A stretch of 64,000 nucleotides of DNA. It comes from Nephrocerus scutellatus. Its lineage: Eukaryota > Arthropoda > Insecta > Diptera > Pipunculidae. Below, piece after piece: positions 55,850-64,000 of this stretch (positions are counted from its first letter, which is position 1; each line of letters opens with the position of its first letter). Made by a program: the position numbers and the translations under genes. The DNA is taken from the NCBI GenBank assembly GCA_947095585.1, contig OX352762.1, positions 12,317,969 to 12,381,968 on the forward strand, written 5' to 3'. The notes beneath the pieces were generated by a model that had not been told where the DNA came from, ran no database searches, and saw only the letters and a program-made list of their open reading frames with translations.

Positions 55850-56330
55850 TGTCAGCCATAAGAAGTGTAATACAATGTAGTTTGTTTACAATAACTCAAC
55901 AATAAAATATACGGTCGTCTATTGGGTTCGTATACTATGTCAGCATTTCTACTTATAACAGCAAGCGATTAAAATGCTCTCATTCGAATCCAATCACATG
56001 CCTGCACTGAAAACGTGCCATTTGGACTAATGGCAGCTAAATAATCTTTTATGTGCATTCGATCACCCTACTGATGCTTATAACGTGCTCAAACAAAGTA
56101 ATAAATTGCCATGAAATAAGCAAATGTTTGTTTTTCAAACCAGGCTCGCCGTCATTCTGCTGCTGTTGCGAATTTTGATCTACAAATCGCTTTTTTTCAA
56201 TCGAATATCCGATCAGCTCCGGTTGGTGCCTAAACATTACTTATCTATATTCTCGTTTCCAAACAAGAATAGAATGGAATGTTTCCAAACAACACACCCT
56301 ATACTATACTATAGTATGCCTCAACAATAC
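55850..56330. other. No gene recognised
   Basis: AT-rich, no transposon protein or repeat match seen. Confidence 0.5.
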
Positions 56331-56332
56331 TA

Positions 56333-56890
56333 CTAGCTGACCCGACAGACGTTGTCCTGCCGAACTTTCAATGAATTTGTTTGTGATCGTTATGTGAATT
56401 TGTGAAAAGCTATTTCTTAAATCATAGTAAAAATAAGAAAAAAACGTCAACCAAATGATTTTTTTTCTTTCATTAAATTTGAATTCACAATGAATCTCAA
56501 TGTGTTTTATTTACATTTCGATTTCGATTGCAATGATACAGCAAACCAATCCAAACAAATCATTTGTTTGTTTTGATTGTTTGCCTGAACATCACTATTT
56601 CGTTCATTACAATACTTTATGATACACGACATTTTTGTAAATGTTACTACTTTATCAGTGGTGAGGAGAAAATTTAGATGTGATGTGATCTTTTAAGGGT
56701 TCTACTGGGGGTCTTTTTAGGGTCTTTTGACGGTCCTTTGGGGAACATTTGATGGTCTTTTGAGGAGTCTTTTGGAGGGTCTTTTGGAGGTATTTTAATG
56801 GTCTTTTAAGAATTTTTTGGTTGTCTTTTGAGAGTCTTTTAGGGAGTTTTGGGGGTCTTTTGAGGCTCTGTTGGGGGTCTTTTAAGGCGG
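56333..56890 (-). mobile_element. Helitron-like element copy 3 (5' truncated)
   Basis: The 3' end is at 56333 on the minus strand: CAACGTCTGTCGGGTCAGCT then CTAG. Inside are ATAGTGATGTTCAGGCAAAC, CGATTTCGATTGCAATGATA (+ strand order) shared with 28090-28220, and a GGGTCTTTTGG array at 56690-56885, the complement of the AAAAGACC array. The 5' end is lost at a LINE junction near 56895. Confidence 0.8.
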
Positions 56891-56912
56891 TTCGCAACCT
56901 TATATTGCTCGG

Positions 56913-57840
56913 CTATACGCTTGGCACAGCGTGCGAGTTAAGGAAAAGGAGGAGAAAAGAGGAGACGTCTATGAGCTTGTGTTTTGAATGCCTGTAGATC
57001 ATAGTGACGAGGGAAGACAGAGCTTGGCAGAGCATTCCACAAACGTGTTGTACAGCTGAAAAACGAATCCCTGTACTTAACTGTACGTGCGAGAAAGGGC
57101 TTGAGGGTAGACTGATGAGCACGATATTTGCAGTTGAACTCGAGGAGGAGTGGCATACAGCTGGCTATTTCTCTTGAGCACCGCTGGTGGAAGAAACTAT
57201 AAAACAGTTACAAGCAGGAAACGTTCCTGCGAATCTATTAATTTCGCTATATTTGCGTCATAGATATCTAAGTTTTATCGCGCGGGTTTGATTTTATCTA
57301 GCTGGTGCATAGTAGTTTTCGGCGCACCAGATCAGATATGGCAATTGTACTTAAGTTTAGGGTGAATAAAAGCCTTATAGAAGCCAGACCAGAGGGAGTG
57401 AAATATTCCTTGCACCGGGCTAGAAAACCTAAACATTTCCCAGCATTTTTAGGGACACTAAATATGTGGTCATTCCAACGAAGCTTGTCGTTAACGCACA
57501 AACCGAGAATTTCAGTTTCCTCGTTAAAGTGCCATTCATGGACAATGGCATAGGATTTATGATTCGCTAAGACGACAGGAGACAGCATTGAGTTATGGAA
57601 GCGTTAAATTCTACTCGATTGTTTTCTCCCCATTGTATTATGCTGTCTAAGTCAGAATTTAAAGATACTTAACATACGAAGTTGTTTGAGTTCCACATGA
57701 GAAGTGGAGGGACGTTCCTCAAACTTATTTGAGCAGCTGAGAGTGCTGTCGCCAGCGAAAGTGTGAATTGGATTAGAAGTCACAGAGTCACAGAGACCAA
57801 TATTTTCACTGGAAATCCGTCTTTTCTCCACAACAGTACG
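56913..57840 (-). pseudogene. LINE (jockey/CR1-like) RT fragment, second half
   Basis: Minus strand: IHTFAGDSTLSCSNKFEERP (DD of the palm changed to GD), an SSRI/RF(H/N) region near 57615, EILGLCVNDKLRWNDHI, AGKCLGFLARCKEYFTPSGL and near 57050 FFSCTTRLWNALPSSVFPRH. The WN.LP..VFP motif is shared with 45540-45600, so these are two members of one family. Broken by frameshifts and stops. Confidence 0.8.
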
Positions 57841-57841
57841 G

Positions 57842-58255
57842 TTTCTCAAAGGGTAGTTCCACTACGACTAACCTTACCGAATTCGTCTCTAAAACACTAC
57901 AAGCATTAGAGGAAGGGTAAGAAGTTAATGTCATTACCACCGACTACAGCAAGGCTTTTGATAAAATATGCCACCAAATTATTTACCATAAACTTAAATA
58001 CCTGGGTTTTCCACCCTTTTTCATTGCATGGCTGAAATCGTACCTTGAGAAGCGCCAGAACAGGGTCCTCTTCAGATTTTCGGTCTCTGACCCCATTATT
58101 GCTACTTCAGGTGTTCTCTTAAGGCAGTCATCTCGGTCCACTGATCTTTGTTTTAACAAAAAACGAGGTTGATCACATCGTAAAAGACTCAGAGCTGTCT
58201 ATTTACGCGGATGACACGAAACGAGCGTCATCGAAGTCCAACAAGAAAAACATGT
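57842..58255 (+). pseudogene. LINE (jockey-like) RT fragment, palm
   Basis: GSSTTTNLTEFVSKTLQALE, TTDYSKAFDKICHQIIYHKL and WLKSYLEKRQN (finger-palm), a SHLGPLIF-like stretch after frameshift near 58135, and SIYADDTKRAS (YADD). The opposite-strand LINE abuts it at about 57840. Confidence 0.8.
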
Positions 58256-58259
58256 AATC

Positions 58260-59195
58260 TTTTTGATGTTAAAATGATGTCATAGAAAATCCCTTTGGCA
58301 GCAGATTTCTATTCTGAAGACACCATCACAAAATAAACGTTTCGTCATACATTTGGAAGCAGGGACGTGCAACAGTGGGCGACAAATAAAAAAGCTTTTT
58401 ATTTTTCATAAAACTTAGTCTTGCTGTGGAAAATCCCTTGAGTGGCTGGCCGCTTCTTACGTCTCTTAAAATTATCATTCAACAGCAATCAAAGAAAATG
58501 TGTTTCTAAAAAGTTATGACACTCACACACAAATCCACACACAGCTATCTGCACATGCTGACTTAACTGTGCACAATACATAGGCAGTAGTGTGCAAATG
58601 TATCTTTGAACGAACCAACCACACGCTTTTACCTCTGCGTTCATTGTTTTCAAGTACATAAGGTACATATTTAGAATCAATCGATTACGAAAGTCATCGT
58701 TCGGTTCGTTAAACAGAGGAGAATACAAAAGTGCGACTATTTCATAACATAATTTACTTACATATGTATATTATATACTTCGGTTGAATTCTTCCTTGTC
58801 TATACTTAGCATTTGAACTTCTGTGTGTAACTATCTAAGTTTTTTGTTGTCAGCAAGTCAGAAACCCTTTCTTGTCTGTCATATGTATTGTAGAATTTTA
58901 TCTTTGTTATGTTATCTTTGAATTATATGTACACTAGTAGAGTGCTCGGCGTTGATCGGGTGTAAAATTTGACACTAATATCTCCCCCCCCCCACACCCT
59001 CCCTCTCAACAACTGACCACCTTCCAATAGAGGTGTCTTACCATCACTATTTATCTCAGCAACCCCGAAAACTATAGAAGCCCGGGTATTTCCGGCCAGG
59101 GGTTGTTTCAAAAATTCTTAACGTCCCGACGGTATTCCGTCATTAGTATTGAAAAGATGTCATCATACTTTGGCAAAACGCTTAGCAAATTGTTT
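58260..59195. other. No gene recognised
   Basis: AT-rich with a C run (about 12) at 58986. No protein or repeat match. Confidence 0.45.
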
Positions 59196-59204
59196 TATCT
59201 CTCA

Positions 59205-60470
59205 ATGAAGACCGCTGTTAGCTAATATTCAACCTGTTCCGAAAAATGGTGATAAATCTGCACCAACTAACAACCGCCCTATAGCTTTGTTGTCGGTTCT
59301 ATTGCAGGTAATGGAATCCATCATTATTTTCAGACTAATGAGCCATCTGGATATGAATGCTCTTTAATCCGATGTGCCGTATGGATTTCGGAAAAATCGC
59401 TCTTCAGGTGAACTCATGACGTGCATGACTCATTGTTGGGAGCGAAGCATTGAAAATCTAGGTGGATCAAGCTTTGTTTCCTTTGATATTTCAAAGGCTT
59501 TTGATAGACCGTCGTATCAACACCCAGAACTCCGAAAATAATAAATCTATTAATAAAATAATTAAATAAAAATACAATTAAATAATTAAATAAAATATAA
59601 ATAAGTAATTAAATAAAATGAAATAAAATTTAATGAGTATGGCATGATTGTCTTATTAATAAGATTCGTGCGCTCAACTTACACTCCTCTCTCTTATTGC
59701 ATGGACTGTAGATTATTTATGGAACCTTAAAATAAAAGTTGTATTGAACGGTATATCTTCATCTTCACATGGTATCAATGCTGACGTGCCACAAGGATTA
59801 TCCTTGTCGCCTACGCTCTTCTTGATATATATCCATGACCTGTTGTCTTCTACAACCTGTGATATCCATTCATTTACTGATAATACAACTTTATCGGCTT
59901 CCATTGAGTTTTTTATTCAAAAGATAGATTCGCGTGAATTAATGAACACGACAATTCTGTCTAATATTCAGTTCATTCTTGATTGGAGCAGTGCTCATAG
60001 GGTTGAATTTAACCCAAATAAATTCCAGGCTGGTCTTTTTTCTCAGAAGACAATTCAACTTTACGTGTCACCTGTACTTCATGGTGCCACTATTGCGAGA
60101 TCAGACTCACTTAAGATGTTAGGTTTGAAATTTCCTGGAAAGAGCATATTTTATGAATTTCAAAAATAGCAAGCCAATGTTTGGGTTTCATAAGACGTTG
60201 TAACTTCTACTTCACCCCCTCTGAAGTATTAAGATTATATAAGACTTATGTTAGACCAATTTTAAAATTTAATTCATATGTGTGGGGTGGGGCTCATTAC
60301 ATTATCTTGATGGAATACAGAATAGAGTTATCCGTTTGATAAACGATGCAACTATTACTTCATTTCTTGATTCTTTGGAGCATACACGAACTGTAGGAGC
60401 TTTAACTGTTTGACTACAAATTTTACAATGGTGGATATTCTTCAGAAACCCGTTCTCTAGTTCCAGGTCC
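59205..60470 (+). pseudogene. LINE (jockey/CR1-like) RT, split by an AT-rich insertion
   Basis: PVPKNGDKSAPTNNRPIALL and VMESII, GFRKNRSSGELM, FVSFDISKAFDR (to 59508), then 130 bp of A/T-rich sequence, then NGISSSSHGINADVPQGLSL, SPTLFLIYIHDLLS and a degenerate FTDNTTL (expected ADD motif), DWSSAHRVEFNPNKFQAGLF, SQCLGFIRRC and YKTYVRPILKFNSYVWGG. Stops near 59370, 59730 and 60165. Confidence 0.82.
59515..59640. repeat. AT-rich simple-repeat insertion in the LINE
   Basis: AAATAAAATAATTAAATAAA-type sequence throughout, with no G or C for long stretches. It replaces the RT segment between AKAFDR and the NG.SS motif. Confidence 0.75.
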
Positions 60471-60662
60471 TTTTGTCAGCAACGTTAACACTCGTTTCTT
60501 TTAATCTGCAGGCCTTCAAAATTCAAACATGAGGAATGTGACATATTGTAAATCACATTCCTTCGATTTTTATTTAATTTTTAATTTTAATCAAAGGCAT
60601 AGTTCACATCTTATTACCGTGACGCAAGTCATGTAGGGAGTTCTCCCTTGGCAATGAGGGTA

Positions 60663-61957
60663 ATGGGTGATCAATTTAGTGGTATCGGATTTTAAATTGA
60701 AATAAAACAACAAAAATTCAAATTGATTGGGCAATCTTTATTATTTTTGTTTAGAACCATTCATGACATTTATTTTTTGATGATAATCCCTTTCAAATGT
60801 TGGCCGCAACTGCGCCGTAATTCGGCCATCCGTAAACACCAATTTCGAATGACTCGCTCAAGGACTTCGGTCGGTATATCGCGAATACTTGAGTAATGTT
60901 GGCTTCCAATGCCTTAATCGTAGCTGGTTTATCCACAAAACATTTAGACTATACATACCTCCACAAAAAAAGTCCAAAGGTAAGTTGATATCACACGATC
61001 TTGGTGGCCAATCCACCGGTCCGAAACAAGAGATCAAATGCTCACCGAAACGAGGATGCAGTAAATCCATTGTGTCATGGGCTGTATGGAATGTAGCACC
61101 GTCTTGTTGGAACCAAATGTCGTGGAGATCAGGGGCTTCAATTTCCGGCACCAAAAAGTCGTTCATCATGGCGCGATAGCGTTCGCCATTCAGTGTTACA
61201 TTGGCGGCAGCCTCGTCTTTGAAGAAATAGGGGCCGATGATTCCTCCAGCCCATAGGCAGCACCAAACGGTAGTTTTCAATGGATGTAATGGCAGTTCGT
61301 GAATGGCTTCGGGTTGCTCTTCAGCCCAAATACGGCAATTTTGCTTATTGACGAAGCCATTAAGCCAAAAATGGGCCTCATTCCCTCATTGCTCGGGTCC
61401 CAAAATACGGACCTTCGGCGAGCCCAACGACTGAAAGTATGAGACTTTGGAAGGTCGGCCGGCTTCAATTCTTGGACTAGCTATATTTTATACGTTCTCA
61501 AACCAAGATCTCTGCGTAAAATCGCCTAAGTAGTGCCATAAGATAGGCCTAGTTGTTGAGAACGGCGCCGAATCGATTCTTCCGGGTTTTCGGCTAAACT
61601 TTCACTTACAGCCGCAATATTCTCTTCATTTCGGGCCGACCGTGGTCTAATTGGTCGAGTATCATCCAATAATTTAAAATTATTCCCAAGTTTGTCGATG
61701 GTATGCCGAATAGTGCGTTCGGTAGGACGATTATATACACCATAAGCTGGCCGCGCGCGATGAACACTTTTTACAGAGCGTCGATTTTCGTAATACAATT
61801 GTACGATTTGTAAATGTTGTTGAGGCGTAAGTCTTTCCATGATGAAATGTCAATGAATACTGAATAAAATTATGTATTTAGTTTGACATTAGTCACGCGT
61901 GACATGTCAAAAAAAACCCTATTGGAAAATGTACCTCCAATCTGATCACTCACCTTT
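60663..61957 (-). mobile_element. DD41D mariner copy 3, near full length (1295 bp)
   Basis: Terminal repeats ATGGGTGATCAATTTAGTGG and CCTCCAATCTGATCACTCACC, TA at 60661-60662 and 61958-61959. Transposase on the minus strand runs from ATG at 61840 (MERLTPQQHLQIVQLYYENR) to about 60790. The bipartite helix-turn-helix is intact for 105 codons (61840-61526). A stop follows, with frameshifts near 61400 and 60975. The first catalytic Asp position of the DEAHF motif reads Asn (NEAHF), the second is present (QQDGATFHTA), and a codon is inserted before the third (CDINLPLD). Inactive. Confidence 0.92.
61526..61840 (-). pseudogene. DD41D mariner transposase N-terminal DNA-binding region
   Basis: Encodes 105 residues with SVKSVHRA and RPTERTIRHTIDKL in the first helix-turn-helix, ARNEENIAAVSESLAENPEE and SIRRRSQQLGLSYGT in the second. 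In mariners this region binds the inverted repeats. It is the longest intact frame of the family in this window and ends in a stop at YGTT*. Confidence 0.85.
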
Positions 61958-61959
61958 TA

Positions 61960-62985
61960 TAAAAAAAAAACCAAAAATCGTCTGTCAACATGCGCCGACA
62001 ACGATCTCCATGTACTTGTACCGTGACTGCGATGCCAGCCCCAGCAACATGAAACCTTCATCAAACAATTATTTTGGTGGGGGGGGGGGGTTTAATTGCT
62101 CAAATGCTACAATTTATAAAGCAGGTGTAAAAGTCAACTTAATATTAAAAAGCCTGCAAGAACGAACATTCATTTGTGCGCTGAATATAATCGATATATT
62201 CTATTCTTTTATCTAAAATTCTTTTGGCGTTGCTTTAAGCTTCACAGATCACCAAAAAGATGTGTCATATAAACTGGAATATATTGTCACACATTTTAGG
62301 TGTTTCAAAACGTCGTGACAAACATTAAATCACACCATTTGCTAATTAATTAGTATAATTTTATTAAATGTTTTAAGATTGTATAAAAGTATTGAAAAAG
62401 GATAGAAAAGTAAATGCTGCCAATGGTGAATCATTTGAAAACATCTGACTCTGTGCTCACATCTAATTTATTTAAACAAAACTTTTAAACAAAGAAATCG
62501 AGATCGGTAAACTAAAGTGCGGCTGATTGCGGTTGACGTAATCAAAAATTTGTTGGTAGTTTTCCACGCTTAATGGAATGCAGCAATTATTTCGCGTTTG
62601 CCACTCTACTACTACTACTACGCTTATGTTGCTATTTTCAAAGCCAATTGCTTGCGAATCGTTCAATTTAAATTGCTTAGGTTTACCATGTGAATATCTA
62701 ATAGCTCTTTCCATTTGTTGGGTAGAGCTAAGATTTCTCTGTCGTGCTTTCGGTTTCGTGTTCTAGTTGAAAACCCGGTGGGACTATGAAAAAGATTTTT
62801 GACGTTTTCTGATATTCGAACTTCGAATCTGCCGCTTACAACAACACATTTATTCAAACGAATTAAAAAACTCACCATTCTCTGAGCAAGTTGAATATGT
62901 ATTCTTTTTTGTGATTGTTTTTGTAAGCCCTGCCTTTTCTCTTTTAAAATGATTTAATAGATGACATACATAGCTCTTACCCACG
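61960..62985. other. No gene recognised
   Basis: A G run of about 13 near 62078 and (ACT)n near 62607-62620. No domain or repeat match. Confidence 0.5.
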
Positions 62986-62989
62986 GTTG

Positions 62990-63085
62990 CCATTTTGGTA
63001 GATTCCTACCAAACTTGGTAGGTTTTTTTTAGCTTTGGTAGATTGGTAGGCTTTAATTCGATTTGGTAGGTTTTTTTTAATAGTC
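62990..63085 (+). repeat. TTTGGTAGG-word short repeat
   Basis: TTTGGTAGATTCCTACCAAA, TTGGTAGGTTTTTTTTAGCT, TTGGTAGATTGGTAGGC and TTGGTAGGTTTTTTTTAATA: the word TTGGTAG(A/G)(T/C)T occurs six times, one inverted. Origin unknown. Confidence 0.7.
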
Positions 63086-63307
63086 TAATGAAACAAAAAT
63101 TTTTTAACAATTGACATAAAAACTGAAATGATTTCTAATCAACATTTGCGCCAAATAAAAGTACACATGTAAACAGAGATTAATTGAATCAACTCGTTTA
63201 AACTCATTTTTTTTTGTCATATGTCAATGTCAAATCAACAAATAAAAATGAGTGAATCCAGGTACTAATTGTCATTTGTTTTTACATTGACACTTGACAG
63301 ACCATAT

Positions 63308-63440
63308 CTATACAAATATTATAAGGAGGTAAAGTTTGTTTGTATGTAGGAGGTAATCCTCGAAACTACTGGACCGATTTAGATCAGGTTTTTACAATTC
63401 GCTACGGTGGTTATAGGCTACATGTTTTGGTCAGTGGTGG
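63308..63440 (+). mobile_element. Helitron-like 5' fragment, second type
   Basis: TATACAAATATTATAAGGAG, GTAAAGTTTGTTTGTATGTA, ACTACTGGACCGATTTAGAT and CGGTGGTTATAGGCTACAT. A leader of this type with a GGACCGATTT block is common at the 5' end of arthropod Helitrons. No coding sequence. Confidence 0.5.
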
Positions 63441-63587
63441 GGAGGAGTGTTGACTTAGTGGTGCAAGGGTTAAGTTAGTGTGGTTAAGTGGTCATTTGGG
63501 TGGGGGTCAGTTGAGTGGATACTCTTTCTCAATGCATAAAACAATTCTTTGATCATAATAATTTTTTTTTCCTATCATATTTTTTGT

Positions 63588-63891
63588 GGGCGCCATGGGT
63601 CAGTGGATAATAGCATGGCTTCTGATTAGGAGGTGCGTGATTCGAATCCCAGTAACAACCAAAAGTATTTTTCACGGTGTCCCACTTGTCGCGAAAGTCT
63701 GTAAACGTCCGTGAGTAATAACATGTCACGGAAAGCTTTTCAATTCGCCGTTCGGATCCGGCATTAAAAATTGTAGGTCCCCACCATTTGTGTGTAAAAA
63801 TATACATGCTCAACACAAATGGTTACTAGAAGCTACGAGTATGCCTTAGACCGCAATGGTCTGCGCGTCGAATAATTTATTAATTATTATA
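63588..63891 (+). mobile_element. tRNA-derived SINE, near full-length copy
   Basis: Head GGGCGCCATGGGTCAGTGGA and GCGTGATTCGAATCCCAGTA (A- and B-box regions), body CACGGTGTCCCACTTGTC, CGCCGTTCGGATCCGGCATT, ATTGTAGGTCCCCACCATTT and ACCGCAATGGTCTGCG, then an AT-rich tail. A base change (GGTT to TGAT) weakens the B box compared with 18401-18686. No clear target-site duplication. Confidence 0.9.
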
Positions 63892-64000
63892 GGGGAGCAA
63901 TAGCCTCCATTGATTAAAAAAATCAGTGCGTGTAATATTTACGCGCGGTGTAAGTGAAACTTCTTTGATTTTATTGGGCAAAAACCCTCAAGAGACCCAT

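Noticed and set aside
63588..63660. tRNA gene on the + strand
   Set aside because: SINE head with a changed B box, followed by the shared SINE body.
1..64000. CRISPR array, operon or prokaryotic signals
   Set aside because: No regular spaced direct repeats of that type; intron signals, SINEs and LINEs show nuclear eukaryotic DNA.

Overview
The window is animal nuclear DNA, almost certainly from a higher fly. The one clear protein-coding gene encodes a ZAD-C2H2 zinc-finger protein, an insect-expanded class, with CAG/CAA glutamine runs. It is surrounded by AT-rich DNA packed with DD41D mariners, jockey-like and RTE-like LINE fragments, a BEL/Pao remnant, Helitron-type elements, a tRNA-derived SINE and many small MITEs. 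DD41D mariners are the 'rosa' type first described from a Ceratitis fruit fly, so a tephritid or a close relative fits best. That is inference; no species call is made. No operons, CRISPR arrays, rRNA genes or prokaryotic features were seen.

Layout. 1-3180: AT-rich intergenic DNA. 3180-10545: the ZAD zinc-finger gene on the + strand, with a probable non-coding first exon ending at 4067 in a strong donor, a 3.5-kb intron full of MITEs and palindromes, a probable acceptor at 7608, an uninterrupted CDS 7742-10099 and a poly(A) signal at 10540. 10550-29900: interspersed repeats (Helitron, a 0.6-kb near-perfect palindrome at 13136-13733, a BEL/Pao Pol 3' end, a SINE with intact 14-bp target-site duplications, a mariner nested in a LINE, several MITEs). 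29930-32869: a LINE fragment whose RT part belongs to an apparently exact 1187-bp tandem duplication. 32920-38055: degenerate mariner, a LINE ORF1 start with a 2A-like motif, a hAT/ZBED-like fragment and satellite-like repeats. 38700-39652: a stretch that looks like the non-coding 5' exon of a second gene, followed by DNA that may be its long first intron and that contains a ratchet-type (recursive) splice site at 41291/41292. 39653-63900: dense LINE fragments, two more DD41D mariners, SINEs and a Helitron.

Only the zinc-finger gene can be called functional with confidence. Every transposase or reverse-transcriptase fragment seen carries stops, frameshifts, deletions or a lost catalytic residue, so the window looks like a graveyard of many families. 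A few insertions still have exact target-site duplications and look recent. Host sequences of most interest are the two probable 5' exons and the ratchet site; repeat-derived sequences of most interest are the large palindrome, the 2A-bearing LINE ORF, the modular ~120-bp repeat family and the helitron-associated AAAAGACC arrays.
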